Positions 28,338 to 37,107 of a DNA stretch of 64,000 nt are shown piece after piece. The notes under the pieces are model-generated. The model did not search any database. It was not told the origin of the DNA and worked only from the letters and a program-made list of their open reading frames with translations. This DNA is from JANQOH01 sp965243325 (GTDB lineage Bacteria; Pseudomonadota; Alphaproteobacteria; UBA7887). A program made the position numbers and the translations under genes. The stretch spans positions 1,860,001-1,924,000 of the forward strand of contig CBDEUQ010000003.1 in assembly GCA_965243325.1 (NCBI GenBank), written 5' to 3'. Position 1 is the first letter of the stretch; each line of letters opens with the position of its first letter.

Positions 28338-29056
28338 GCGCCGCCCGCTTCGTCCCGGGAACGCGGCGCGACCTGCTGCTGATCTGCGATCACGCCAGCA
28401 ACCGCGTGCCGTGCGAGCTCGCCGGCCTCGGCCTGGACGCAGCGGCGCTGGCGCGGCACATCGGCTGGGACATCGGCGCCGGGGCGCTCACCGAACGGCT
28501 TGCCGCGCGCCTCGATGCGCCGGCCGTGCTGTGCAGCTTCTCGCGCCTGGTGATCGATCCGAACCGGCCGCTCGACCACCGGCAGTCGATCCTCGCCGAG
28601 AGCGACGGCGTCCGCGTGCCGGGCAACCGGGCGCTCGACGCGGCCGAAGGCGAACGCCGCGCCGCCGCCTACTTCTGGCCCTACCACGCGGCCCTCGCCG
28701 CCGCGGTCGCGGCGCTGCCGGCGCCGGCTCTGATCGCCGTGCACAGCTTCACCCCGGCGCTCGCCGGCCGCGACCGGCCGTGGCACGCCGGAGTCCTGCA
28801 CGACGACGACGTGCGCCTCGCCGCGCCCATGCTGCGCGCGTTCGCGGCCCACGGCGACCTGCGCGTCGGCGACAACGAACCCTACACGGGATACAGCGAC
28901 ATGACGTTCACGCTGGGCCACCACGCGCGCGGCGGGGCGCTGGCGAGCGTCGCGCTCGAAGTGCGCCAGGACCTGCTTTCGACGGACGCCGGCATCGACC
29001 GCTGGGCGCGCGTCCTCGGCGACGTCGTCGACCGCACGCTGGAGGCCCGCCGATGA
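28334..29056 (+). CDS. N-formylglutamate amidohydrolase family protein
   Basis: The 240-residue protein has the family motifs LLICDHASNRVPCEL, SRLVIDPNRPLDHRQSI, AVHSFTPALAG and a late YTGYSDMTFTLGHHA. Members hydrolyse N-formylglutamate or related acyl amino acids, some in histidine breakdown. It overlaps the aminopeptidase stop (ATGA) and is followed by another ATGA overlap, so all three genes should be translated together. Its neighbours suggest peptide or amino-acid derivative turnover. Confidence 0.9.
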   Translation: MSAARFVPGTRRDLLLICDHASNRVPCELAGLGLDAAALARHIGWDIGAGALTERLAARLDAPAVLCSFSRLVIDPNRPLDHRQSILAESDGVRVPGNRALDAAEGERRAAAYFWPYHAALAAAVAALPAPALIAVHSFTPALAGRDRPWHAGVLHDDDVRLAAPMLRAFAAHGDLRVGDNEPYTGYSDMTFTLGHHARGGALASVALEVRQDLLSTDAGIDRWARVLGDVVDRTLEARR

Positions 29057-30204
29057 GCGTCGACGCGCCGCCGTTCACCGTCGGCGTCGAGGAGGAGTAC
29101 TATCTCGTCGACTGCGGCACCGGCGATCTCGTGCCCGAGGTGCCCGACGGGCTGATCGCGGAGTGCGAGCGCCGGCTGCCCAGGCAGGTGTCGCCCGAGT
29201 TCCTCCAGACGCAGATCGAGGTCGCCACGCGGGTCTGTCGAAGCGCGGGCGAGGTCCGCGGCGAGCTGGTCAGGCTGCGCGGCGAGATCGCCGACATCGC
29301 CGCCGGCCACGGACTCGCCGTCGTCGCCGCCTCGACGCATCCGTTCGGCAGCTGGCACCGGCAGCAGGCGACGCCCCGGCCGCGCTACCATGCGATCGGC
29401 GAGCAGTACGGCGCAACGGCGCGGCGGCTGCTGATCTGCGGCATGCACGTGCACGTCGGCATCGGCTCGGACGAGCTGCGCATCGACCTGATGAACCAGT
29501 TCACCTATTTCCTGCCGCACCTGCTCGCGCTCACCTCCTCGTCGCCGTTCTGGGAGAGCGAGGATACGGGCCTCGCCTCGTACCGCCTCACCGTGTGGGA
29601 CAGCCTGCCGCGCACGGGTCTGCCGCCGCGCCTCGGAAGCTGGCACGAGTTCCAGTCCCTGGTCGCGCGCCTCGTGGCCGCCGAGGCCATCGAGGACGCG
29701 ACGAAGCTGTGGTGGGACGTGCGGCCGAGCGCCCGCTATCCGACGCTCGAGGCGCGCATCTTCGACACCTGTACCCGCCTCGACGACGCGGTCTGCGTCG
29801 CCGCGCTCACCCAGTGCATCATGCGCATGCTGTGGCGCCTGCGCCGGCTCAACCAGCGCTTCCGCATCTATCCCACGGCGCTGGTCGCCGAGAACCGCTG
29901 GCGCGCGATGCGCCACGGCCTCGACCGCGGGCTGATCGATTTCGGCGAGGCGCGGGTCAAGCCGATGGCGGTGCTCGTCGACGAGCTGCTCGACATGATC
30001 GCCGAGGACGCCGAGGCGCTCGACTGCGCCGACGCGGTGGCGCACGCGCGCACCATCGTCCGCGACGGCACCAGCGCCCACCGCCAGCGCGCCGTCTGGC
30101 GCGAGGCGGGCGACGTCGGCGGCGAGGCGCGGGCGCGCCGCGTCGTCGCCATGCTGGCGCGCGAGACCCTGCGCGGGGTGGCCGAGCCGCCCGCCGTTGA
30201 CTAG
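29053..30204 (+). CDS. Carboxylate-amine ligase, YbdK-type
   Basis: The 383-residue protein belongs to the GCS2 family of glutamate-cysteine-ligase-like enzymes. It starts FTVGVEEEYYLVD, with ASTHPFGSWHRQ, a metal-binding CGMHVHVGI and WWDVRPSARYPTLEARIFD. E. coli YbdK has weak glutamate-cysteine ligase activity; the natural product is often unknown. It is the last gene of the coupled operon. Confidence 0.9.
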   Translation: MSVDAPPFTVGVEEEYYLVDCGTGDLVPEVPDGLIAECERRLPRQVSPEFLQTQIEVATRVCRSAGEVRGELVRLRGEIADIAAGHGLAVVAASTHPFGSWHRQQATPRPRYHAIGEQYGATARRLLICGMHVHVGIGSDELRIDLMNQFTYFLPHLLALTSSSPFWESEDTGLASYRLTVWDSLPRTGLPPRLGSWHEFQSLVARLVAAEAIEDATKLWWDVRPSARYPTLEARIFDTCTRLDDAVCVAALTQCIMRMLWRLRRLNQRFRIYPTALVAENRWRAMRHGLDRGLIDFGEARVKPMAVLVDELLDMIAEDAEALDCADAVAHARTIVRDGTSAHRQRAVWREAGDVGGEARARRVVAMLARETLRGVAEPPAVD

Positions 30205-30234
30205 AGTCCGCCGCGGGCACGCAAGGAGGCGATC

Positions 30235-30528
30235 ATGGATCGAGAAACGAAGACCGAGATCGAGGCGGCGGCGTTCCGCGCGCTGGTCACGCATCTGCGC
30301 GGCCGCGCCGACGTCCAGAACATCGACCTGATGGACCTCGCCGGGTTCTGCCGCAACTGCCTGTCGAAGTGGTACCGCGCCGAGGCGGAGGCGCGCGGCG
30401 AGACCCTGAGCTACGACGACGCGCGCGAGATCGTCTACGGCATGCCCTACGCCGAGTGGAAGGAGAAGCACCAGACCGCCCAGCCGACGGAGCGGGTGGA
30501 AGGCTTCGCCGACCGGCACGGCCATTGA
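30235..30528 (+). CDS. DUF1244 family protein
   Basis: This 97-residue protein is a compact helical member of DUF1244, a family common in proteobacteria. It shows NIDLMDLAGFCRNCLSKWY and YGMPYAEWKEKHQ. A strong AAGGAGG ribosome-binding site precedes the ATG. The function of the family is not established. Confidence 0.9.
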   Translation: MDRETKTEIEAAAFRALVTHLRGRADVQNIDLMDLAGFCRNCLSKWYRAEAEARGETLSYDDAREIVYGMPYAEWKEKHQTAQPTERVEGFADRHGH

Positions 30529-31355
30529 GCGCCGCCCAAGCTGCCGCCGCGGTGTCCGGCGGCAGGGACGACCTCGCGGTCTCGCTCGACGGCCATGTCG
30601 CGCTGGTCGAGATCCGGCGGCCGCCGCACAACTTCTTCGACCATGCGCTGATCGGCGCCATCGCCGACGCGTTCGAGGCGCTCGACCGCGAGGCGGAGTG
30701 CCGCGCCCTGGTGCTCGCCGCCGCCGGCAAGGCGTTCTGCGCCGGCGCCGACTTTGCCGCCGGCGGCGACCTCACCGAGCGGGACGCGGGCCGCGAGTCC
30801 GGCGCCCGGCCGCTGCGGGTCAACCATCTCTACCAGGAGGCCGTGCGCCTCTTCCGCACGGCCAAGCCCGTGGTCGGCGCGATACACGGCAGTGCGGTGG
30901 GCGGCGGCCTCGGCCTGGCGATGGTGCCCGACCTGCGCGTGACCTGCCCGGAGGCGCGGTTCTGCGCCAATTTCACCCGCCTCGGTTTCCACCCCGGCTT
31001 CGGTCTGACGGAAACGCTGCCGGCGCTGATCGGGCCGGGCAAGGCGGCGCTGATGTTCTACACCAGCCGCCGCGTGAGGGGCGAGGACGCCGTCGCCATG
31101 GGGCTCGCCGACGTGCTGGTGCCGCGGGACCGCGTGCGCGAGACGGCGCTCGCGCTCGCCGCCGAGATTGCCGAGTGTTCGCCGCTCGGGCTGGTCTCCA
31201 CCCGGGCGACGCTGCGCAACGGCCTCGCCGACCGTATGGCCGCGGCGACGGAGCACGAGCTCGCCGAGCAGACCCGGCTGCGGGCGACCGCGGACTTCGC
31301 CGAGGGCGTGAAGGCGATGGCGGAGCGGCGGCGGCCGAACTTCGCCGGCCGCTGA
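30525..31355 (+). CDS. Enoyl-CoA hydratase/isomerase family protein
   Basis: The crotonase-fold protein is about 276 residues if started at the TTG that overlaps the DUF1244 stop; GTG 30552 is an alternative. The oxyanion-hole segments are GKAFCAGADF and HGSAVGGGLGLAM. Members hydrate or isomerise enoyl-CoA thioesters. With two acyl-CoA dehydrogenases immediately downstream, it fits a short beta-oxidation-like route for a specific acid. Confidence 0.88.
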   Translation: MSAAQAAAAVSGGRDDLAVSLDGHVALVEIRRPPHNFFDHALIGAIADAFEALDREAECRALVLAAAGKAFCAGADFAAGGDLTERDAGRESGARPLRVNHLYQEAVRLFRTAKPVVGAIHGSAVGGGLGLAMVPDLRVTCPEARFCANFTRLGFHPGFGLTETLPALIGPGKAALMFYTSRRVRGEDAVAMGLADVLVPRDRVRETALALAAEIAECSPLGLVSTRATLRNGLADRMAAATEHELAEQTRLRATADFAEGVKAMAERRRPNFAGR

Positions 31356-31358
31356 GCG

Positions 31359-32384
31359 ATGGCCGACGGCGCGCTGGTCGACGGGGCGGAGCGGATCTTC
31401 CGCGATCTCGCCGACCCGCAGACCGTCAACAACGCTGCCGGCGACTCCTGGCGCGCGCCGCTCTGGCGGGCGCTCGAAGACGCCGGCGTCACGCGCGTCT
31501 GGCTGCCCGAGTCCGACGGCGGCGCCGGCGCGTCGGTGGCCGACGGCTTCGCGATCCTGCGCCGGGCCGGCGCGTCCGCGCTGCCGGTGCCGCTGGCGGA
31601 AACGCTGATCGCCGGCCGCCTGCTCGCCGAGGGCGGCATCTCCGTGCCGGCCGGCGCGCTGGCGGCGGCGGCGCTGCCCGACGGCGCCGTCGACGGCCGC
31701 CTGTCGGGCACCGCGGCGGCGGTCCCCTTCGCCGCCGGGGCGGAGCACCTCGCGGTGGTCGCCGGCGGCCGCGTCGCGCTCGTCGCGGGCGCCGACTGCC
31801 GCGTCGCCCACGGCGTCAATCTGGCGAACGAGCCGCGCGGCGACGTGACGTTCGACGCCGTGCGGCCGCTCGCGGTGTCGGCGGCGCCGGCGGACCCGCG
31901 CGCGCTCGCCGCGTTCGGCGCCGTGGCGCGCGCGGCGCAGATGACCGGCGCGCTCGAGGCGATCCTCGACATGACCGTGTCCTACGCCGGCGAGCGCGTC
32001 GCCTTCGGACGGCCGATCGCGCGCTTCCAGGCGATCCAGCACGAGCTGGCGCGGCTCGCCGGGGAAACCGCGGCGGCGATCGCCGCGTCGGCGGCGGCGG
32101 CCTCGGCGCTGGACGCCGGCGGCGCCGTCGACGACCGCGCCTTCATGGACGTGGCCGCGGCCAAGATCCGCGTCGGCGAGGCGGCGCAGGCGGGCGCCGC
32201 CATCGCCCACCAGGTGCACGGCGCCATCGGCTTCACCGAGGAGCACATCCTGCAGCGCTACACCCGCCGCCTGTGGTCGTGGCGCGACGACTTCGGCGCC
32301 GAGAGCCGCTGGGCGGCGACGCTCGGCGAGATGGTGGCGGCCGCCGGCGCGGACGCGTTCTGGCCGCTGCTGGCGCAGCCGTGA
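31359..32384 (+). CDS. Acyl-CoA dehydrogenase family protein (short)
   Basis: The 341-residue flavoprotein has acyl-CoA dehydrogenase features in its C-terminal domain (RVAFGRPIARFQAIQHELA, AHQVHGAIGFTEEHILQRY). It is shorter and more divergent in the middle than typical 380-residue members. Pairs of this kind, one short and one full length, often form heteromeric acyl-CoA dehydrogenases in steroid or aromatic catabolism. The start is 3 bp after the hydratase stop. Confidence 0.87.
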   Translation: MADGALVDGAERIFRDLADPQTVNNAAGDSWRAPLWRALEDAGVTRVWLPESDGGAGASVADGFAILRRAGASALPVPLAETLIAGRLLAEGGISVPAGALAAAALPDGAVDGRLSGTAAAVPFAAGAEHLAVVAGGRVALVAGADCRVAHGVNLANEPRGDVTFDAVRPLAVSAAPADPRALAAFGAVARAAQMTGALEAILDMTVSYAGERVAFGRPIARFQAIQHELARLAGETAAAIAASAAAASALDAGGAVDDRAFMDVAAAKIRVGEAAQAGAAIAHQVHGAIGFTEEHILQRYTRRLWSWRDDFGAESRWAATLGEMVAAAGADAFWPLLAQP

Positions 32385-32400
32385 CGGGGAGGGCCGGGGC

Positions 32401-33561
32401 ATGAACGCGCGTCTCAGATTCGATCCCGTCCGCCTGCCGCCCGAGACCGAGGCGCTGCGCCGGGAGGTGCGCGCGTTCCTCGCCGACGAGACCGCGGCCG
32501 GCGCCGTCGATCCCTCGGGCCTCGACGGCCGCGGCGCGTTCGACCGCGCCTTCAGCCGCCGCGTCGGCGCCCGCGGCTGGATCGGCATGACGTGGCCCGG
32601 GCGCTACGGCGGCGGCGAGCGGAGCTTTCTCGAGCGCTACGTCGTGAACGAGGAGATGCTGGCGGCCAACGCGCCGACCCAGGCGCACTTCGTCGCCGAC
32701 CGCCAGTCGGGGCCGGTGCTGCTGCGCTACGCCGCCGAGGAGGTCCGCCGCGACGTGCTGCCGCGCATCGTCCGCGGCGAGTGCGCCTTCTGCATCGGCA
32801 TGAGCGAGCCCGACTCGGGGTCCGACCTGTTCGCCGCCCGGGCGCGGGCGCGGCGCACGGCGGACGGCTGGCGCCTCGACGGGCGCAAGGTGTGGACCAG
32901 CTACGCCCATCGTTCCGACTACATGATCGGCCTGTTCCGCACCTCGGAGCCGACCGCGGACAACCGCCGGCACGGCCTGAGCCAGTTCCTCGTCGACATG
33001 AAGGCGCCGGGAATCGAGGTGAGGCCGATCCCGTTCATGACCGGCGGCCACGAGTTCAACGAGGTGGTGTTCGACGATGCCCGCCTGCCCGACAACGCGC
33101 TGCTCGGCGAGGTCGACATGGCGTGGAAGCAGGCCACCAGCGAGCTCGCCTTCGAACGCAGCGGCCCGGAGCGCTTTCTCGAGACCTTCCAGGTCCTGCT
33201 CGGTCTGATCCGCGCTCTCGGCCCGGCGCCCGACCGGCGCGGCGCCGAGGGCCTCGGGCGCCTCGCCGCGCAGCTCGCCACGCTCCGCCGCATGTCGATC
33301 GCCGTCGCCGGCCTCCTGGCGGCGGGCGAGGAACCGGTGCTCGAGGCGTCCCTGGTCAAGGACCTCGGCACCAACTGGGAGCAGGCGCTGCCGGCGGTGG
33401 CGCGCGACCTCGCCGCCTTCGTCGAGCGCGACGCCGGCAATCGGCCCGACTTCGACGCCGTCCTCGCCCACGCGACGATGATCGCGCCGAAGCTCACGAT
33501 CCAGGGCGGCACCCGCGAGGTGCTGCGCGGCATCGTCGCGCGCGGCCTCGGCCTGCGCTGA
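32401..33561 (+). CDS. Acyl-CoA dehydrogenase family protein
   Basis: The 386-residue protein carries the FAD/substrate motif CIGMSEPDSGSDLFAA and RKVWTSYAHRSDYMIGL, and a C-terminal ITIQGGT-like stretch (LTIQGGTREVLRGIVA). It starts 16 bp after the previous dehydrogenase and probably forms a complex with it, passing electrons to ETF. The acyl substrate is not evident. Confidence 0.9.
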   Translation: MNARLRFDPVRLPPETEALRREVRAFLADETAAGAVDPSGLDGRGAFDRAFSRRVGARGWIGMTWPGRYGGGERSFLERYVVNEEMLAANAPTQAHFVADRQSGPVLLRYAAEEVRRDVLPRIVRGECAFCIGMSEPDSGSDLFAARARARRTADGWRLDGRKVWTSYAHRSDYMIGLFRTSEPTADNRRHGLSQFLVDMKAPGIEVRPIPFMTGGHEFNEVVFDDARLPDNALLGEVDMAWKQATSELAFERSGPERFLETFQVLLGLIRALGPAPDRRGAEGLGRLAAQLATLRRMSIAVAGLLAAGEEPVLEASLVKDLGTNWEQALPAVARDLAAFVERDAGNRPDFDAVLAHATMIAPKLTIQGGTREVLRGIVARGLGLR

Positions 33562-33643
33562 GCCGCCGCCGAGCGGGGGCGCCCGAATTGCGCCGCCCGG
33601 CCGCGGCGTGTACGCTCCGCCGCCGCGGAAACAGGGAAACGCC

Positions 33644-34276
33644 ATGAAGCTCTACGACTTCGCGCCGGCGGCCAACGCCAAGCGCGTGCGCATGTTTCTC
33701 GTCGAAAAGGGGATGACGGTTCCCACCGTCCAGCTCGACGTGCGCAACGACGCCCAGTTCGAGGAGCCCTTCACGTCGATGAACCCGTTTCATTGCGTGC
33801 CCTTCCTCGAGCTCGACGACGGCACGGTGATCGCCGAGTCGATCTCGATCTGCCGCTATCTCGAGGAGCTGAACCCGGAGCCGTCGCTGTTTGGCCGCAG
33901 CGCCGCGGCGCGCGCGACGATCGACATGTGGAACCGCCGCGTCGAGCTCGACGGCTTCATCCCCGGCCTGCACGCGACGCGCAACCGGGTGCCGATGTTC
34001 GCCGGCCGCGTGGTGCCCGGCACCCGCACCGATCTGCCGCAGCTGCCGGCCATGGTCGAGCGCGGCCGGGAGATGCTGGACATCTTCCTCGAGCGCCTCG
34101 AGCCGCAGCTCGCGGCCAACGAGTTCGTCGCCGGCGCCGAGGTGAGCATCGCCGACATCACCCTGTTCTTCGTCGTCGGCATGGCCGACCGCTTCGAGAT
34201 GGGCGTGGGCGAGCGCTACCCCGCCGTCCGCCGCTGGCACGACGCCTTCTCGTCGCGCCCCTCGGCCGACGCCTGA
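33644..34276 (+). CDS. Glutathione S-transferase family protein
   Basis: The 210-residue protein has a thioredoxin-like N-terminal domain (MKLYDFAPAANAKRVRMFL, NPFHCVPFLELDDG, ESISICRYLE) and an all-helical C-terminal domain with SIADITLFFV. The start at 33644 follows an AGGGAAA site. GST proteins conjugate or reduce electrophiles; the exact class is unclear. Confidence 0.9.
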   Translation: MKLYDFAPAANAKRVRMFLVEKGMTVPTVQLDVRNDAQFEEPFTSMNPFHCVPFLELDDGTVIAESISICRYLEELNPEPSLFGRSAAARATIDMWNRRVELDGFIPGLHATRNRVPMFAGRVVPGTRTDLPQLPAMVERGREMLDIFLERLEPQLAANEFVAGAEVSIADITLFFVVGMADRFEMGVGERYPAVRRWHDAFSSRPSADA

Positions 34277-34298
34277 GCGCCGCCGGACGGAGGGGACG

Positions 34299-34892
34299 GT
34301 GAGCGGGATTCTCGACGACGGCGCGCTCGACGTCATCTTTCGCGATGCGCGGACCCACAACGAATGGCGTCCCGATCCGGTCACCGACGACGACCTGCGG
34401 GCGATTTTCGAGATCGTGAAGTTCGGCCCGACGACGGCCAATTCCTCGCCCGCGCGCTTCGTCTTCCTGCGCAGCGCCGAGTCCCGCGTCAGGCTCGCGC
34501 CGCACCTCTCGGAAGGCAACCGCGCCAAGACGGCGGCGGCGCCCATGTGCGCCATCGTCGCGCACGATCTCGAGTTCTACGAGCACCTCGGCAAGCTGTT
34601 CCCGCATGACGCGACGGCGCGCTCGTGGTTCGCCGGCAAGGACGAGCACGTGCGGACGACGGCGCTGCGCAACGGCTCGCTGCAGGGCGCCTACTTCATC
34701 GTCGCCGCGCGCGCCCTCGGCTTCGACTGCGGGCCGATGTCGGGCTTCGACAACGCCGGGGTCGACGCCGAGTTCTTCGCCGGCACCAGCTGGCGGTCGA
34801 ACTTCCTGTGCAATCTCGGCCACGGCGACGCAAGCAAGCTGTTCCCGCGCAACCCGCGCTTCGCCTTCGACGAGGCGTGCCGGATCGTTTGA
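34299..34892 (+). CDS. Nitroreductase, RutE-like (malonic semialdehyde reductase type)
   Basis: The 197-residue flavin reductase resembles RutE/HadB-type proteins: FRDARTHNEWRPDPV, VKFGPTTANSSPARFVF, LRNGSLQGAYFIVAARALG and CGPMSGFDNAGVD. RutE reduces 3-oxopropanoate during uracil breakdown, but no other rut gene is present, so the assignment is to the family only. The start is GTG 34299 after a GGAGGGG site, 22 bp behind the GST gene. Confidence 0.82.
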   Translation: MSGILDDGALDVIFRDARTHNEWRPDPVTDDDLRAIFEIVKFGPTTANSSPARFVFLRSAESRVRLAPHLSEGNRAKTAAAPMCAIVAHDLEFYEHLGKLFPHDATARSWFAGKDEHVRTTALRNGSLQGAYFIVAARALGFDCGPMSGFDNAGVDAEFFAGTSWRSNFLCNLGHGDASKLFPRNPRFAFDEACRIV

Positions 34893-34894
34893 GG

Positions 34895-35458
34895 TCAGTC
34901 GCCCTCGCGCATCAGGCCGGTGGCGGCGGCGCGGTCGCTCAGCAGCGGGTAGCGCCTGGGCTCGAAGAGCTGATAGTGCCACCACTCGTTGCGGTAGAAG
35001 TCCCAGCCCGCCTCGGTCATCACGCCGAGCAGCAGCAGGCGGTTGCGCCGCGCCGCGGCGCCGACGTCGCCCGCGCCGTGGTGGGCGCGCGGCGTGAAGT
35101 CGTCAAACCCGGTGCCCATGTCGAGCGCCCGGCCGCCGTCGCCGATCAGCGTCAGGTCGACCGCGACGCCGCGCGAGTGGGGCGAGCCGCGGCGCGGGTG
35201 GGCGAGGAAGTCCGGGTCCGGCGTGTGGCGCCACAGCACCCACTGGGCTTCCGCCGGCCGGAAGGCGTCGAAGATGCGCAGGCGGTACCCCAGCGCCGCC
35301 GCCGCGTCGACGGCGCGGGCCAGCGCCGCCGCGGCGCGTGGATGCAGGAAGCAGGCGGTGCGGCGGTAGACGGGCGCGCCGGTGAAGTTGCCGGCGCCGG
35401 CATAGGCGAGCGCGAGGTCGACGCCGTGCGAGGCCGCCGTGACGGGGACGAGAAGCAT
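34895..35458 (-). CDS. D-alanyl-D-alanine dipeptidase, VanX/DdpX type
   Basis: From ATG 35458 the protein is 187 residues. Zinc ligands and catalytic residues match VanX: Arg67 (FDAFRP), His94 and Asp101 (SPHSRGVAVD), Glu158 and His161 (EWWHY). The enzyme splits D-Ala-D-Ala, in Gram-negatives mainly for peptidoglycan recycling. There is no signal peptide, so it acts in the cytoplasm. Its start codon overlaps that of the divergent tsaB frame. Confidence 0.9.
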   Translation of the reverse strand: MLLVPVTAASHGVDLALAYAGAGNFTGAPVYRRTACFLHPRAAAALARAVDAAAALGYRLRIFDAFRPAEAQWVLWRHTPDPDFLAHPRRGSPHSRGVAVDLTLIGDGGRALDMGTGFDDFTPRAHHGAGDVGAAARRNRLLLLGVMTEAGWDFYRNEWWHYQLFEPRRYPLLSDRAAATGLMREGD

Positions 35459-36131
35459 GCCCGGCGAGTGTGAGCGAAAACCGCTGCCGGAGAAAGTGCT
35501 GGCGCTGGACACGGCGATGGCGGCGTGTTCGGCGGCGGTGTGGGCCGGCGGGCGCATCGTCGCGCGGCGGCGCGAATGCCGCGCCCGCGGGCACGCCGAG
35601 GCGCTGATGCCCATGGTCGCGGCGGTGATGGCCGAGGCGGGTCTCGACTACGCCGCCCTCGACGCCATCGCGGTCACCCGCGGCCCGGGCACCTTCACCG
35701 GCGTGCGCGTCGGCCTCGCGGCGGCGCGCGGCCTTGCGCTCGCGTCGGCGACGCCGCTGATCGGGCTCACGACGCTCGAGGTGCTGGCCGCCGCGGCGCA
35801 GGACGCATCGCCGTCTGCGGCGACGCTGGCGGCGATCGAGGCGCGGCGCGGGCAGGTCTACGCGCAGCGGTTCCCGGACGGCCCGCCGCCCGCGGCGCTG
35901 CGGGCCGAGGCGGCGGCGGCGCTCGCCGGCCGCGGCCCGGTGTGCGTCGCCGGCGATGCCGCGCCGCGCCTCGCCGCGCTGATCGGAGCGCGCGCCTCCG
36001 TCGCCCCTGGCGACGGCCAGCCCGACGCGGCGGTCGCGGCCCGGCTCGCCGGCCGGCGGCGGCCCGGCCGCGCGCCGCCGGCGCCGCTCTATCTGCGGGC
36101 GCCGGACGCCCGCCTGCCGGCGGCGCGGTGA
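35457..36131 (+). CDS. tsaB: tRNA threonylcarbamoyladenosine protein TsaB
   Basis: TsaB is the scaffold partner of TsaD in making t6A37 on ANN-decoding tRNAs. The family N-terminus KVLALDTAMAACSAAV and the motif VTRGPGTFTGVRVGLAAARGLA are clear. The start is uncertain: ATG 35457 (224 residues) overlaps the divergent dipeptidase start, while GTG 35496 would place the conserved strand at the N-terminus as is usual. The C-terminal half is degenerate Ala/Arg-rich, as in many high-GC species. Confidence 0.9.
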   Translation: MPGECERKPLPEKVLALDTAMAACSAAVWAGGRIVARRRECRARGHAEALMPMVAAVMAEAGLDYAALDAIAVTRGPGTFTGVRVGLAAARGLALASATPLIGLTTLEVLAAAAQDASPSAATLAAIEARRGQVYAQRFPDGPPPAALRAEAAAALAGRGPVCVAGDAAPRLAALIGARASVAPGDGQPDAAVAARLAGRRRPGRAPPAPLYLRAPDARLPAAR

Positions 36132-36143
36132 GCGGCGACGCCG

Positions 36144-36219
36144 TGGTGCCGGCGGCAGGAATCGAACCCGCAACCTACCGCTTACAAGGCGGTTGCTCTA
36201 CCGGTTGAGCTACGCCGGC
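36144..36219 (-). tRNA. tRNA-Thr(UGU)
   Basis: On the minus strand, acceptor GCCGGCG pairs with CGCCGGC, followed by discriminator A and an encoded CCA. The anticodon stem ACCGC/GCGGT encloses the loop CTTGTAA, giving anticodon TGT, and the T-arm carries TTCGATT. It reads ACA codons. The 3' end of the disrupted rlmB-like gene overlaps its 5' end by about 10 bases. Confidence 0.93.
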
Positions 36220-36847
36220 GCCGCGTCCGTCGCCTGTGTCAACGCGTACAGCGCGATGGCGCAGGCGTTCGACACGTTGAGACTATCGATCGGTCCCGCG
36301 AGCGGCAAGGACACGCATTCGTCGCACGTCTCGCGCGTCAGCCGGCGCAGACCGCTGCCCTCGGCGCCGAGCACGAGGGCCGAGCGGCGGGGCAGGCGCG
36401 CCTCGGCGAGGCGGCGCGGCGCCGCGTCGTCGAGTCCGACGACCCAGCGGCCGGATTCGGCGATGCGCGCCAGCGTTCGCGCGAGGTTGGCGACGCGCAC
36501 GAGCGGCACCGCGTCGAGCCCGCCGGCCGCCGCCTTGGCGAGGACGCCGCCCTCCGGCGGCGAGCCGCGGCGCAGCACGACGACCGCGGCGGCGCCGAAC
36601 GCCGCCGCCGAACGCAGGATCGCGCCGCCGCCGGCAGCGCCTCGTCGAGGTCGCGGACGGCGGCATCGCGGGCGCCCGGCGGCAGCGCCGGCAGGCGCCG
36701 CCGCGCCGCCGCGGTGACGAGCACGCGGTGGATGCGCCGCCGCGGGTTGGCGAGCGCGGCGCGCAGCGGATGCACGCCCCAGAGCCAGTAGTCGCCCGCC
36801 GCCGCGGGTCTCCGCGGCGCGGTGGCGGGCGGTTTGCGGCGGGCCAT
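36210..36847 (-). pseudogene. rlmB: Disrupted 23S rRNA 2'-O-methyltransferase (RlmB-like)
   Basis: The frame from ATG 36847 encodes the SpoU-type substrate-binding start (YWLWGVHPLRAALANPRRRI) to about DLDEALPA. The catalytic SpoU domain (GAILRSAAAFGAAAVVVL, LVLGAEGSGLRRL, DSLNVSNACAIALY) follows in another frame ending at 36210. About 45 residues normally lying between, including the DPHNV-type segment, are absent. The junction is near 36622-36635. Either the gene is inactivated by a deletion with frameshift, or the assembly is wrong here. Confidence 0.75.
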
Positions 36848-36910
36848 GGCCGACCCTATCGGCGAGACCCGGCGGCGGCAACGGCGGCGCGAGCGGACGC
36901 CGACATGTTG

Positions 36911-36939
36911 TTGACAAGCGGGGGGCAATGCCGATAGTC
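36911..36939 (+). promoter_or_regulatory. Sigma-70-type promoter before tRNA-Tyr
   Basis: TTGACA at 36911-36916 and ATAGTC at 36934-36939 are separated by 17 bp. They sit about 40 bp before tRNA-Tyr and probably drive the tRNA-Tyr, tRNA-Gly, tuf, tRNA-Trp and secE-nusG transcript. Confidence 0.6.
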
Positions 36940-36979
36940 CGCACGTTCGCTCCGGCGGGCCGCAGGCCCGCGTCGGTGC

Positions 36980-37056
36980 GGAGGGGTGGCCGAGTGGTTA
37001 GACTGTAAATCTGCCGACGAATGTCTACGTAGGTTCGAATCCTACCCCCTCCACCA
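36980..37056 (+). tRNA. tRNA-Tyr(GUA), apparently missing about 9 nt
   Basis: Acceptor GGAGGGG/CCCCTCC plus A and CCA, the anticodon loop CTGTAAA and the T-arm GTAGG-TTCGAAT-CCTAC are all present. Between GTGGTTA and GACTGTAAA, the bases that normally complete the D-stem and the 5' half of the anticodon stem are absent. The gene is 77 nt instead of about 86. As written it cannot fold normally, so it is either a pseudogene or an assembly or sequencing error. Confidence 0.8.
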
Positions 37057-37107
37057 GAATATCGGATGCGGTCGGACCGGCCGGCCCTTGCGCAGCGGGT
37101 GCGGCGG

